Part shown: piece after piece, positions 9,559 to 19,164 of the stretch
How the letters are laid out: each line of letters begins with the position of its first letter
How positions within the stretch are numbered: the first letter of the stretch is position 1
Translations under genes and position numbers: made by a program
Origin: Stieleria bergensis
GTDB lineage: Bacteria > Planctomycetota > Planctomycetia > Pirellulales > Pirellulaceae
Assembly: GCA_007745635.1 (NCBI GenBank)
Contig: CP036272.1
Span: forward strand, 883,532-947,531
Direction: 5' to 3'
Length of the DNA: 64,000 nt
The notes under the pieces: generated by a model
What the model saw: the letters and a program-made list of their open reading frames with translations, nothing else
What the model was told of the DNA's origin: nothing
Databases searched by the model: none

Positions 9559-11861
9559 GGAGCGGCTGAAAAGTTCTCCGCATGAAACTTCATGATCTTT
9601 AAGCCCTGTTTCTCGTAGATGCCTGTCGCACTGTGCGGCACTTCAGGAACAACCAGGGCGTGATGTTCGATGCCTTGCTCTTTCAGAAATTTCATGTACT
9701 GCAAGTTGTTCTGATAGTTGAACCCTTTGGTGCCAACGTAAATCATCAAGTTGATTTTGGGAGCGTTGGCCTGCTTGGCATAGGATCGAGCGAGATCCCA
9801 GGTGTTGTCCCCGATTGCGAATTTCAGATGGGGCGATTCGGCTCCATCGGGTGAAAGGCTGATGTTGTGTTCTGTTTCATAGCCCCCGCCACCAGCGGCA
9901 ACGCTGGAGAAGAGCTCCGGGTAACGCAGTGAGAGACGCATGGTGCCTCGACCGCCTTGCGAAAATCCTTCCAGTCCGCGCGCTTTTCGGTCGGCGATCG
10001 TGCGGAAATTCTTGTCGATGTGTGGAATCAACTCTTTGATAAACACGTCCGCTCCCAACGCTTGCGGGGCACCCGCTTTGCCAATTTGATCGGGGACGTT
10101 GTAATGGCTGACCGGGCCACCGTTGACAAACACATAGATCATCGGCGGTAACTGGTTTTCTTGACTCAGCCGGACCAGATGATCGGCAAGTTTGATGCTC
10201 TTGGTTTCTCCGCCCGGGCGGCCACCGTGTAGGTAGTAAACCACCGGATATCGCTGATTGGACTGGTCGTAGTTCTCGGGCAGCAGCGTTACGTAGCCAA
10301 CGTCTTTGCCGACAAGTTTGCTGGGGAAGGTGTGATGTTGGAGCTGTGGATGAGCGCTCGCTGGCAAAGGATTGACCCAGGAAAACGCTTTGGGACTGGG
10401 CTTCTTTTTTCCCCGCGGATATTCCAAGCGACGTGCCAGTTCTTTCTTCAGCAGGTTGACGAGCGCAGGATTGTTCTTCGCAATGTTGTTCGTTTCACCG
10501 GCTTCGCTGCGGTGATCATAAAGTTCCACATGACCGTTTTGATGAGCAATCATTCGATGGGTGTCGCTGCGGATGGTTTTCGCATTGTTGCGATAAGCAA
10601 TGGCGGTAAAGCCCGGTTTCTGTGGTGATTGCAACCACGGAGTCAGCGACATGCCGTGCGCAAACTTGGGCTCGGGCAGTTCAGCCAGATCGCAGAGCGT
10701 GGGGAAAATGTCAATGGTTTCAACCACTGCGTCGCTGGGTTTGCCTTTGCCTTTCATGGTTGGGTGATGGATGATTAGCGGCGAGCGTAGCGATTCTTCG
10801 AACAGGCAGTGCTTGCCCCAAATGGCGTGTTCACCCAGGTTCCAGCCATGGTCACCCCATAGCACAATGATGGTTCGTTCCGCTTGCCCATTGGCTTTTA
10901 ATCGATCCAGCAATCTGCCAACCTGTGCGTCTGCATACGTGACACAGGCTGCGTAGTGGCGGCGTACTAAGTCAGCGAATTCTGCATCGGTATTTGGATT
11001 TCGCCCCCAGCGATTGTATTTCATGAACTCGCCTGATCCGTGCCAGGTGGTTTTGCCCGTCGGCTTTGCCGGATGTTCGATCGCTGGCAGTTTCACATCC
11101 TGATAGTGCTGCATGTATTTGGCAGGTGCGCCAAAGGGAAGGTGCGGACGGATGATGCCAACGGCCAACAGGAAGGGCTTTTGTTTGTCGGCTGACAATT
11201 GGTCAAGTTGCTCCAGTGCCTCGTTGACAATCAGGCCATCGGGATAGATTTCGTCCGGGCCTTCGGTGGATTGATAGACGTCCATGTCTTTGGCGTTCTT
11301 GCGAATCTCGCCGTTAGCCAAGCCATGCATCACCCCACGCGGGTGCTGCCAATCACCACTGGGTAGCAGATGCCGATCCCACGACTCGGGCATCTCGATC
11401 TTGGTGTCGTCATCCCAGTCCGCTCCACCACGGCCACCAGGATGGTGCGAGACCTTGCCAACTGACACCGTGGTGTAGCCATTGTTGCGAAACCACGCCG
11501 GCATGCTGGGAGTGATGTCCGTGCCGTTGTCCATTTGGGCGGCGCGACGAAACAAGGCGTCGTTGTTTGATCCACCATAAGTGCCCGTCAGCAACGCATA
11601 GCGTGACGCGCCACAGGTCGGTGATTGCACATAGTGTCGTGTGAAGGCCCGCCCCGATGCTGCCAATCGGTCAATGTTCGGTGAGTGAATGTAGCTCTTG
11701 CCAAAGCAGTTCAGCTCAGGACGCAGGTCATCCACGCAGATCATCAACACATTCATGCGTTGATCGGACTTGCCAGTCGGCGGATCAGCGATCGTGAAAG
11801 GTGACGTGGTCAGCAAGAGGAACAGCACGCTCAGCGCCGAGGCCAGCAAACGCAATGACAT
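9555..11861 (-). CDS. Secreted S1 sulfatase fused to a CE1-like esterase
   Basis: With the ATG at 11861 the protein has 768 residues and a clear signal peptide (hydrophobic 5-22, cleavage near TIA-DPP). The frame extends 58 codons upstream but that part is not protein-like. Residues 34-510 are a type I sulfatase. Metal ligands are D44-D45, the formylglycine motif is C83-G-A-S-R87 (C-x-A-x-R instead of the usual C-x-P-x-R), and [11 protein letters not shown] follows. Residues about 530-768 are an esterase of the EsteraseD/feruloyl-esterase type with YLHGG oxyanion region, nucleophile S634 in GFSQGG and probable catalytic H743. It may remove both sulfate and ester groups from a marine polysaccharide. 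The substrate is unknown. Confidence 0.88.
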   Translation of the reverse strand: MSLRLLASALSVLFLLLTTSPFTIADPPTGKSDQRMNVLMICVDDLRPELNCFGKSYIHSPNIDRLAASGRAFTRHYVQSPTCGASRYALLTGTYGGSNNDALFRRAAQMDNGTDITPSMPAWFRNNGYTTVSVGKVSHHPGGRGGADWDDDTKIEMPESWDRHLLPSGDWQHPRGVMHGLANGEIRKNAKDMDVYQSTEGPDEIYPDGLIVNEALEQLDQLSADKQKPFLLAVGIIRPHLPFGAPAKYMQHYQDVKLPAIEHPAKPTGKTTWHGSGEFMKYNRWGRNPNTDAEFADLVRRHYAACVTYADAQVGRLLDRLKANGQAERTIIVLWGDHGWNLGEHAIWGKHCLFEESLRSPLIIHHPTMKGKGKPSDAVVETIDIFPTLCDLAELPEPKFAHGMSLTPWLQSPQKPGFTAIAYRNNAKTIRSDTHRMIAHQNGHVELYDHRSEAGETNNIAKNNPALVNLLKKELARRLEYPRGKKKPSPKAFSWVNPLPASAHPQLQHHTFPSKLVGKDVGYVTLLPENYDQSNQRYPVVYYLHGGRPGGETKSIKLADHLVRLSQENQLPPMIYVFVNGGPVSHYNVPDQIGKAGAPQALGADVFIKELIPHIDKNFRTIADRKARGLEGFSQGGRGTMRLSLRYPELFSSVAAGGGGYETEHNISLSPDGAESPHLKFAIGDNTWDLARSYAKQANAPKINLMIYVGTKGFNYQNNLQYMKFLKEQGIEHHALVVPEVPHSATGIYEKQGLKIMKFHAENFSAAP

Positions 11862-12304
11862 GAATCGAATCCAAGTGAAATGAAGCAGCAGCAGAGACAC
11901 GGGCCCGACATTGTAGTCAGATTCAACGCCAAGGTGGCGCCCGGAGCAGCGGCAGCCTGCCGCTTGCAACCGCCTGGATTCATCACGGCCGAACAGGCCA
12001 GTGTGAGACGGGAGCCAAGTCCAGACGGGAGCCAAGTCCAGACGGGAGCCAAGTCCAGACGGGAGCCAAGTCCAGACGCCGCGTCGACAGGCCCCAGGCG
12101 GCTCGCCTCGCCTGACTGGCAGATCGGAACGAATGCGCTGGCTGCTGACAAAATCTCTTCTTCGGATGAACAGGAATTGCCTAGCACAGCGGCGGTCGAT
12201 CGAGTGTAATGAGGGTTCACGGACAGTCGGCCGGGACGCAAAAACGGACGTTCGGGTGGCTGTCGAGCATCATGCTGTTCGTATTCTTTTGACCAAGCGA
12301 TTCA
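11862..12304. other. Shared upstream region of two divergent sulfatase genes
   Basis: This 443 bp gap separates two sulfatase genes that diverge from it, so both promoters should lie here, possibly under a common regulator. The only clear structure is the 17 bp tandem repeat at 12007-12077. ORFs across the region are in varying frames and look spurious. Confidence 0.55.
12007..12077. repeat. 17 bp tandem repeat, four perfect copies
   Basis: The unit GACGGGAGCCAAGTCCA is repeated at 12007, 12024, 12041 and 12058, followed by GAC. The period is not a multiple of three, which argues against a coding role. It sits midway between the two divergent sulfatase genes. Confidence 0.95.
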
Positions 12305-13858
12305 ATGCTAAGTGGTTTAAACCAGCGTTCGTTTCCATTCTTTGCCTTTTGCTACACGTTTTGTTTTGTCACCGTCGGTGCGGCGCAGCAGCCCGATGCG
12401 GATTCGGCAAGCGTTGCTCGTCCCAATGTTTTACTGCTGTTGGTGGATGATCTGAAGCCAGCGATGGGATGTTATGGAGACCCGCATGCCAAGACCCCAA
12501 ACTTGGACCAGCTTGCACGGCGCGGCATGCGATTCGATCGGGCTTACTGCAATCAGGCGGTTTGTGCTCCGTCGCGGTTCACTCTGATGTTGGGGTCACA
12601 CTCAACCAGCACCGGACTGTATGGGCTTGGTAGCCAGTTACGGCGAATCCTTCCACAGGCGGTCACGATGCCCCAGCATTTTGCTGCCCATGGGTATCGG
12701 ACGGAATCGCTGGGCAAAGTGTTTCACATTGGACATGGCAATCATGGCGACCCCGAATCATTTTCCGTTGAACACTTCAAAGAGAAGGTGATCGAGTACG
12801 CTGATCCGGCCAGCACAGAAGGTGGCAAGTTAACTCGCGAAGAGGCTTTCTTTACCAACCAACAGTTGGATCGAATCAAGTCCTTGCCTCGTGGAGCGGC
12901 TTATGAATCACCCGATGTGCCGGATCAAGCCTACGCTGATGGGCGAGTTGCCAGGGAGACGATTCATCGTTTGATGGCTGCCAAGAAACGCCGTGACGAA
13001 GAAGGGACTCCGTTTTTTATCGCGGCAGGATTTGCTCGGCCACACTTGCCGTTTAGTGCACCCAAGAAGTACTGGGACCTCTTTGATCCACAGGCGTTGC
13101 CGCTACCAGAAACAGAGAAGTTGCCTGCTAAGTCGCCTGCCGTCGCACACAAGCGTGGTGGCGAAATTGCCAATTACAGCCCCGTCCCGGAAAAGGTTCA
13201 CGAGAACTATCCCATCGAATTGAAACGCAATCTTATCCATGGTTACTACGCCAGCACCGCCTATGTGGATGCTCAGATTGGTCAGGTGATCCAGGCGCTC
13301 GATCGATTCGACCTGGCTGACAACACCATCGTTGTTCTGTGGGGCGATCACGGGTTTCATCTTGGTGATTTAGGTGTCTGGACAAAACACACTAACTATG
13401 AACAGGCCAATCGAATTCCGATTCTGATTGTGGCTCCGGGAATCACCTCTCCAGGACTGGCAACCGGCCAGTTGGCAGAAAGTGTTGACCTGTTTCCGAC
13501 GTTAGCAGAGTTGGCTGGCTTGCCCGCGCCAACGGGGCCGCAGCCGATCGACGGCGTCTCACTGGTGCCGGTGCTGAAGGATCCTGGTCAGCGAGTTCGC
13601 GATCACGCCTTCCATGCCTACCCTAAACAAATGATGGGGCGCGCGATACGGACCGATCGCTATCGTCTGGTCCAGTGGAAACGGGCCGGACAAAGCGACC
13701 AGGAAGCCGAGTACGAGTTGTACGACTACCAGGATTCCCAAGTCGAACAGGTGAACGTGGCGGGTCAATCTCCTGATGTTTTACAGCGTCTTCAAGCCAT
13801 TTTGGCGACCTATCCGGAACCGTTGCCGCGCGGTCGCCGACCCAAAAAAGGAAAGTAA
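12305..13858 (+). CDS. Secreted S1 sulfatase, iduronate-2-sulfatase-like
   Basis: This is a 517-residue type I sulfatase. The N-terminus carries a signal peptide (about 8-27, cleavage near GAA-QQP). PNVLLLLVDDLKP supplies metal ligands D48-D49, and the canonical formylglycine motif is C87-A-P-S-R91. WGDHGFHLGDLGVW and LYD near the C-terminus match the iduronate-2-sulfatase-like group common in planctomycetes. Activity needs conversion of Cys87 to formylglycine by a separate enzyme not in this window. It diverges from the sulfatase-esterase gene. The substrate is likely a sulfated algal or host glycan, but nothing here fixes it. Confidence 0.93.
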   Translation: MLSGLNQRSFPFFAFCYTFCFVTVGAAQQPDADSASVARPNVLLLLVDDLKPAMGCYGDPHAKTPNLDQLARRGMRFDRAYCNQAVCAPSRFTLMLGSHSTSTGLYGLGSQLRRILPQAVTMPQHFAAHGYRTESLGKVFHIGHGNHGDPESFSVEHFKEKVIEYADPASTEGGKLTREEAFFTNQQLDRIKSLPRGAAYESPDVPDQAYADGRVARETIHRLMAAKKRRDEEGTPFFIAAGFARPHLPFSAPKKYWDLFDPQALPLPETEKLPAKSPAVAHKRGGEIANYSPVPEKVHENYPIELKRNLIHGYYASTAYVDAQIGQVIQALDRFDLADNTIVVLWGDHGFHLGDLGVWTKHTNYEQANRIPILIVAPGITSPGLATGQLAESVDLFPTLAELAGLPAPTGPQPIDGVSLVPVLKDPGQRVRDHAFHAYPKQMMGRAIRTDRYRLVQWKRAGQSDQEAEYELYDYQDSQVEQVNVAGQSPDVLQRLQAILATYPEPLPRGRRPKKGK

Positions 13859-13957
13859 AACGGCTGAGTTGCCAACCGGTCGGGTTTCGATCTGAGTGAG
13901 GGATTACAATCAAGCTTCCTTCCCACCTTTTGCCTCCCACCAATCAAGGACTCTGTC

Positions 13958-14530
13958 ATGCGACTGAAGTTGTTTACTGGCCTGATCGCTTCGTTATCGA
14001 TTCTGTTTGTAGGTTCCGCGCCCTCGCATGCGATTGATGTTGGCGATGACGCGCCGAAGTTTGAAGCCAAGGACGATCACGGCAAACTCTGGAAGTCCAG
14101 TGACCATGTCGGCAAAAAGATCCTGGTGGTTTACTTCTATCCGGCCGACATGACCGGCGGCTGTACGGCGCAAGCCTGCGGCTATCGGGACAAGATGGAA
14201 TCGTTGGCCTCCGCAGGTGTCGAAGTGATCGGTGTCAGTGGTGACTCTGTCGAAAACCATCAGATCTTTAAGAAAGCTCATCAGCTGAACTTTACGTTGC
14301 TGGCCGATGGTGATGGCAAAGTTGCCAACGCGTTTGGCGTCCCAGTGAACCTGGGCGACAAAGTCGTCAAGAAAGTGATTGACGGCAGCGCAACGGAATT
14401 GCTGCGCACTGCCACCGCGAAACGTTGGACCTTTGTCATTGATCGCAACGGAAAGGTCGTTCATAAAGACGACGCGGTCAAAGCCAAAGCCGATCCCGCA
14501 ACCATCGCCGACGTGATTAAGAAGTTGTAA
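13958..14530 (+). CDS. Exported PrxQ/BCP-type peroxiredoxin
   Basis: This 190-residue thiol peroxidase has a signal peptide (about 1-25, cleavage near SHA-IDV), so it acts outside the cytoplasm. The active site is GGCTAQAC: peroxidatic C69 and resolving C74 five residues on, the spacing typical of PrxQ/BCP. GVSGDSVENHQIF and AFGVP are conserved family segments, and a WTFVIDRNGKV strand follows. The usual TPGCT reads TGGCT here. AAGGA before the ATG at 13958 is a plausible ribosome site. It ends 10 bp before the convergent hpnE stop. Confidence 0.93.
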   Translation: MRLKLFTGLIASLSILFVGSAPSHAIDVGDDAPKFEAKDDHGKLWKSSDHVGKKILVVYFYPADMTGGCTAQACGYRDKMESLASAGVEVIGVSGDSVENHQIFKKAHQLNFTLLADGDGKVANAFGVPVNLGDKVVKKVIDGSATELLRTATAKRWTFVIDRNGKVVHKDDAVKAKADPATIADVIKKL

Positions 14531-14540
14531 CGGCTCGCGA

Positions 14541-16016
14541 TCAGGAGCGAATCAGCAGTCGAGAAAGAAGTTTGGGCTGTTGCTGAGGAACGACAAGCGA
14601 CTTCATCGTGCGTGATGAGGTCGCTTTCTTTTTGGCCAAGCTCTCCAGGCAAGCTTGGGCTGCTTGCCGGCCGCTGATCACCGCGCTTTCCATCGTCGCT
14701 GGCCAACCTGTTTGCACCCAATCACCAGCTAAGAATAAACGCTCGTTGCGTGTGCGGGTTTGTGGTCGAGACTGGTCGACCTGCGAGGTCAACGCGTACA
14801 CACTCTTGGGGTCGGTGACCAGGCGATGACGCAGCAATCGCGCTTGTTTCGTCTGGGGAAACATGGTGGCTAATTCTGCCAAAATGGTCTCTGTTAGCTG
14901 CTGCTGGTCTGCCCCCCGCAACGCTGTTGAGGCGCTGATCACGACTTGGTAATAGTGCTCGCCATCGGCAGACGGATTTTGATTGGTCGGATCACGAAAC
15001 AGCCATTGGGACTGAGTGCCGACCAAGATCGCATGATCCAATTCGGTGATCGGTTGATCAAACCACAGGTGAATGCCACTGATTGCCGAGGTTGGAAACT
15101 GTTTCGGTGACAGTCGCTCCGCCGAGGCATTCTGATTTCCGCTTGCGTAACACAGTGAATCGTCGTCACACAGGTTTGTCAGTTGATGCCAGGGGACGGC
15201 GCAAATCACCGCGTCCGGTTGCCAGGTCTGCTGCGCGGTGATCACATGACCTTGGTGGCTGATGTTCTGCACCGACATTCGCTTGATCAGACGCACCCCG
15301 CGATCCGTCAGTTTCTGAATCAGGTTTTGGCCAAACAGTTCCGCCAGCGGTTTGCCGGGAATGTAGAGATCGCAGGCTGCATGCGTTGCTGCAAAACCAT
15401 CGATGAACACTTTCCGCGCCGCTTGCATCGAAACGTGTTGTGGTGCTTCGCCTAGTGCACTGATCAGAATGACATCCCAGAATTGTTCGCGACAGGAGGC
15501 GTCTTGTCCCTGATCAATCAGCCACTGCTGAGCATTGATGTTGCCAAGCTGATGGGAGGGCGTGCGAAACAATCGCCACATGCCTTTGGCGATCTGAGCT
15601 TTTTGGCGGGTGCTGACATGCCGCAGTTTGCTGAAGGCTGGCAACAGATGCAGTGGTGCGGGCAGCCAATTCGTTGGACGGAATCGACAGGCTTGGTAGT
15701 CGGGGTGTAGGAAGTTGAGTTCCTGGTGATGATGAAAGAACTTGAGCAAGTCCATGCGCTGCATCAAGTCCAGGAAGTTCGTGCAGCAGCCCATTGCCAC
15801 GTGTTGGCAATAATCAATTTGCTGATCGCTGTTGGGATCGCTGAACGATCCTGTTCGGCCACCGAATTGCAGGCGTGATTCCAACAACACCACTTCAACA
15901 TTTGGGGCACCGTCGTTCGCCGATTGACGACTGAGAGCTTCAGCGGCGGCAAGCCCAGCCAGTCCACCACCGACGATGACCACTTGCGGTTGGTCTCGAG
16001 AGTCGACCGAGCTCAC
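14541..16016 (-). CDS. hpnE: Squalene-forming FAD-dependent desaturase HpnE
   Basis: The 491-residue flavoprotein starts with a Rossmann dinucleotide fold, VIVGGGLAGLAAAEAL (13-28), then LESRLQFGGRTGS, both typical of amine-oxidase/phytoene-desaturase-like enzymes. HpnE reduces hydroxysqualene to squalene. LFLAGDWVQTGWPATMESA near residue 430 is the conserved C-terminal FAD motif. The start is GTG at 16016, overlapping the hpnD stop as GTGA (16013-16016), which implies translational coupling. Order hpnC-hpnD-hpnE supports the call over a carotenoid desaturase. Confidence 0.92.
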   Translation of the reverse strand: MSSVDSRDQPQVVIVGGGLAGLAAAEALSRQSANDGAPNVEVVLLESRLQFGGRTGSFSDPNSDQQIDYCQHVAMGCCTNFLDLMQRMDLLKFFHHHQELNFLHPDYQACRFRPTNWLPAPLHLLPAFSKLRHVSTRQKAQIAKGMWRLFRTPSHQLGNINAQQWLIDQGQDASCREQFWDVILISALGEAPQHVSMQAARKVFIDGFAATHAACDLYIPGKPLAELFGQNLIQKLTDRGVRLIKRMSVQNISHQGHVITAQQTWQPDAVICAVPWHQLTNLCDDDSLCYASGNQNASAERLSPKQFPTSAISGIHLWFDQPITELDHAILVGTQSQWLFRDPTNQNPSADGEHYYQVVISASTALRGADQQQLTETILAELATMFPQTKQARLLRHRLVTDPKSVYALTSQVDQSRPQTRTRNERLFLAGDWVQTGWPATMESAVISGRQAAQACLESLAKKKATSSRTMKSLVVPQQQPKLLSRLLIRS

Positions 16017-17062
16017 TGCTGATCCTTATTCTTAGGGGTCGTGTCGTTAGGTGTTGCCTGAGAGCGAACAACGGTGCTCGCTGGATTGCTAGCATTCAGT
16101 TCGTTAGGCGGGCAGGGAAGGCGGCGATAAAGAGGGGGGATGAAATGATTGGCGGCCATCGTCAGCCGGTCAAGGAATGTCAGTCGAATTCGGCGTGTGA
16201 CAATCTGCCGTGGGTTCTCTTTCAGTCTCTCGAGCAGTTTCCGGTACGTGCGCCACATCATGGAAAAGACACGTTGGCCGTCGGGTTCCAGCGAGTGGTA
16301 GACTTCCCAGCCACTGAGATACAAGGCTTCGGCGCGTTTCAGTTCATCTTCGATCAAGCAGGCCAGGCGATCATCTTGACGTGGATGAAGCAGGTCATCT
16401 TCGTGCAGGCCATGTTGCGCGTAATGCTGGCGTGGTAAATAAATTCTGCCGCGCTGAGCGTCTTCGCTGATGTCGCGAACAATGTTGGTCAGCTGAAAGG
16501 CAACGCCACAGTCAATGGCGGCTTGCTCGGGCAGTGGATCGCGAAAGCCCCAGATATGCAGGCAGGCTAAGCCTACCGAGGAAGCGACCAGATAGCAGTA
16601 ATGTTCGAGTTGCTCAAAGGTGTCAAAGCGAGTTTTCTGCTGATCCGCGACAACGCCGTCAATGATTTCCAGCAAATAACGTGACGGAATATTGAAACGC
16701 TGCACCGTGTCTGCGAGCGCAGGCATGATCTGTTGTGCATGGGAAACTAAATCAATCGGCCAATCGTCGGTGCGATCAGGCAATCCCGGTGGCAGTAAGA
16801 CTTGATCGGAGTTAGGATTGCGAATCAAGTTGAGCGCCGTGGCCTGACGCCAGTGCTCCAGCCAACGGTTGCGTAGCGCCAGCGGTTGGTTGCAGTCACC
16901 TAAGTCATCGGTGATGCGCGAAAACGCATAGAGCGCTTCCATCGCGCTGCGTTTCTCTTTGGCCAGCAAGGCAAAGGATCGATAAAAGTTGCTTCCACTG
17001 CGCCGAGTAATGCGTCGGACGCTGCGGTAGCTTTGCGGAAGATTCACGGTGTTGTTGCTCAA
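16013..17062 (-). CDS. hpnD: Presqualene diphosphate synthase HpnD
   Basis: This squalene/phytoene synthase family protein has about 349 residues if started at TTG 17062. The open frame extends to 17443, but the extra part is antisense-like reading of hpnC. RSGSNFYRSFALL is the conserved N-terminal motif. The two Asp-rich motifs are DDLGD and NIVRDISEDAQRGRIYLP. HpnD condenses two farnesyl diphosphates to presqualene diphosphate. The TTG overlaps the hpnC TGA as TTGA (17059-17062). A GTG five codons further in is the alternative start. The stop overlaps the hpnE GTG, so all three genes are coupled. Confidence 0.92.
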   Translation of the reverse strand: MSNNTVNLPQSYRSVRRITRRSGSNFYRSFALLAKEKRSAMEALYAFSRITDDLGDCNQPLALRNRWLEHWRQATALNLIRNPNSDQVLLPPGLPDRTDDWPIDLVSHAQQIMPALADTVQRFNIPSRYLLEIIDGVVADQQKTRFDTFEQLEHYCYLVASSVGLACLHIWGFRDPLPEQAAIDCGVAFQLTNIVRDISEDAQRGRIYLPRQHYAQHGLHEDDLLHPRQDDRLACLIEDELKRAEALYLSGWEVYHSLEPDGQRVFSMMWRTYRKLLERLKENPRQIVTRRIRLTFLDRLTMAANHFIPPLYRRLPCPPNELNASNPASTVVRSQATPNDTTPKNKDQQ

Positions 17063-18018
17063 AGCATTCGTCCTAGCACTGCCCGCATCAATAATTTTGT
17101 CTGTTTCCAGAGACTGACTTTTGGGCGGCACCGCAGCACGTCGTAGTCCATCTTGGCAATTGCATCCAGGGTCGCCACGCCACCTTGCGCCATCAAACGG
17201 ACGTCCGATGCCAGCCAACGCGGGAGCGATTCGACCAACAACATACCACGTTGAAAACGTTCCCGGGCATCCTGGCAAAGGTGTTTCAGCAAGCGCTTGA
17301 GCTCCGGAGCGGTGCTGGATTGCAGGAGCATGTCGGGAGTGACTTGGAACTCGTTTCGCATTTGTTCCGGCAGGTAAATGCGTCCGATTTGATGATCTCG
17401 AGCGACGTCTTGCCAGAAGTTCGCCAGTTGCAAGCCAATGCAAATGTCGTCTGACTGCTCAACCGCGATGCCCTCGCGGAGATCGGCCAGTTGCAGCACC
17501 ATGCGTCCGACGGGGGATGCCGATCGGCTACAATAATCGAGAAGTTGCGGATAACTTTCGTACTGCGTCACCGTCTGGTCTTGGCGCATCGCTGATAACA
17601 GATCATCAAAGGGCTCACGCGTCATCGCGAACTGTTTGATGGTCGCGTGCAAGGCGGGAAAGAACTCGCGTTGCGGCGGTTGGCCTGCGAAGGTTTTGTC
17701 CAAATCTTGGGCCAGACGATCCAGTGCGGACAACGCGGCTTCCGGACTGGCTGATTCGTCGGCAAGGTCATCAGCGGTGCGGCAATACGCGTACAGGCTG
17801 TAGAATGGAGCTCGCATGGCCGCCGGCAGCAGAACGGAGGCGACGACAAAGTTTTCGTAATGGGAAGTTGCCAGCTGGCGACAATACCGCTCGCTCGACG
17901 CAACGCTCATCGCTGCTTGCTGCTTAGCGGGGGCCGCTGCCTGGGCGGCGTCAGTGGATCGGGGGGCCGCTGTGGGCGATTCCTCCCACTCCGGTTGCGG
18001 CTTCAGCGGCGACTTCAA
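17059..18018 (-). CDS. hpnC: Hydroxysqualene synthase HpnC
   Basis: The 319-residue protein belongs to the squalene/phytoene synthase family. YCRTADDLADE holds the first Asp-rich motif and QLANFWQDVARDHQIGRIYLP contains the second. HpnC turns presqualene diphosphate into hydroxysqualene. The first 40 residues are Ala/Pro-rich and non-conserved, so the real start could be the Met near residue 37 (MSVASSERYC). It is the first gene of the hpnCDE unit and lies 41 bp from divergent ispH. No squalene-hopene cyclase is in the window. Confidence 0.92.
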   Translation of the reverse strand: MKSPLKPQPEWEESPTAAPRSTDAAQAAAPAKQQAAMSVASSERYCRQLATSHYENFVVASVLLPAAMRAPFYSLYAYCRTADDLADESASPEAALSALDRLAQDLDKTFAGQPPQREFFPALHATIKQFAMTREPFDDLLSAMRQDQTVTQYESYPQLLDYCSRSASPVGRMVLQLADLREGIAVEQSDDICIGLQLANFWQDVARDHQIGRIYLPEQMRNEFQVTPDMLLQSSTAPELKRLLKHLCQDARERFQRGMLLVESLPRWLASDVRLMAQGGVATLDAIAKMDYDVLRCRPKVSLWKQTKLLMRAVLGRML

Positions 18019-18059
18019 CGGATGTGCTCCAGAACTTACAAGACGTGGAATGACGAATC

Positions 18060-19001
18060 ATGAAAATTGTATTGGCAGCCCCAAGAGGATTTTGCGCGGG
18101 AGTCAATATGGCGGTCGACTCCTTGGACTTGGCGCTACAACATTTTGGTACGCCCGTCTATGTGTACCATGAAATCGTCCACAACCAGTATGTCGTGAAT
18201 AGTTTTCGTGAAAAAGGAGCTGTCTTTGTCGATTCAGTCGACGAGGTGCCCAATGGTTCGGTGCTGATGTTTTCCGCTCATGGTGTTTCACCTGCGGTCC
18301 GCGACCAAGCCAAAGCCAGGGACCTGCACGCGCTCGATGCCACCTGCCCGCTGGTGACCAAGGTGCACTTGGAAGCGATCAAGTATGCCAAAAGTGGATA
18401 CACCATTTTCTTGATTGGCCACGAGGGACACGATGAAGTGATCGGTACGATGGGTGAGGCCCCCGAGGCGATTGTCTTGATCGAAGAAGCTGATGAAGTG
18501 GACTCGTTGGAAGTGGCCGATGATTCAAAGGTCGCCGTCCTCACACAGACCACACTGAGCGTTGATGATGCCAATCGCATCCTGTCCCGTTTGCGAGAGC
18601 GGTTCCCGGATTTGGAGAGCCCTGCCAAAGGTGATATCTGTTACGCGACTCAGAACCGACAGGATGCCGTCCGCGAGCTCTGCCAGGACGTTGATGCCGT
18701 GGTTGTCGTTGGCAGTCAAAACAGTAGCAATAGCGCACGGCTTCGAGAGCTTGCTGCCGAAAAAATCACCAAGTCCTTTCTTGTTGATGGTCCGCAAGGG
18801 CTCTCGCTAAGTGATTTCAGTGCCGACGATCGCGTGTTGGTCACCGCTGGAGCAAGCGCGCCAGAAAACGTCGTGCAGGACACGATTACTTGGCTCTGTG
18901 AGAACTTTGATGGCACAGTGGAAGTGGCCACGGTTCGTGAAGAGTCCGTGCACTTTCCGCTACCTCGATCACTCCGCGCCGTGCTGCCGGCGACGAAGTA
19001 G
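18060..19001 (+). CDS. ispH: 4-hydroxy-3-methylbut-2-enyl diphosphate reductase
   Basis: IspH (LytB) carries out the last step of the MEP pathway, producing IPP and DMAPP with a [4Fe-4S] cluster. At 313 residues it has normal length. Cluster cysteines are C12 (GFCAGV), C96 (DATCPLV) and C194 (GDICYATQNRQ). Substrate-binding H41, H74 and H124 and catalytic E126 (GHEGHDEVIG) are all present, as is SQNSSNS. The ATG at 18060 gives the standard MKIVLAAPRGFCAG start. Its divergent position beside hpnCDE puts precursor supply and squalene synthesis together. Confidence 0.97.
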   Translation: MKIVLAAPRGFCAGVNMAVDSLDLALQHFGTPVYVYHEIVHNQYVVNSFREKGAVFVDSVDEVPNGSVLMFSAHGVSPAVRDQAKARDLHALDATCPLVTKVHLEAIKYAKSGYTIFLIGHEGHDEVIGTMGEAPEAIVLIEEADEVDSLEVADDSKVAVLTQTTLSVDDANRILSRLRERFPDLESPAKGDICYATQNRQDAVRELCQDVDAVVVVGSQNSSNSARLRELAAEKITKSFLVDGPQGLSLSDFSADDRVLVTAGASAPENVVQDTITWLCENFDGTVEVATVREESVHFPLPRSLRAVLPATK

Positions 19002-19164
19002 TCGGCGTTGGCTCGACTAGAAACGCACCAAAAATCGTAACTTGCCGTGCTTGCACGCACCAATGAACACGCGGCACCCTCCGTCGATACCGAAAGCTGT
19101 CGGTGTTCTAGATGCTTCGCCCATCGGCGCACGAAACTCTGCTACCATAAGGACACGCGCCAAT

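Noticed and set aside
12007-12077. CRISPR array from the 17 bp repeat (also the 16 bp repeat at 35792)
   Set aside because: Units are contiguous without spacers, and no cas gene is present.
17063-17443. 5' extension of hpnD
   Set aside because: It is out-of-frame reading of the hpnC coding region; conserved HpnD sequence begins only after 17062.
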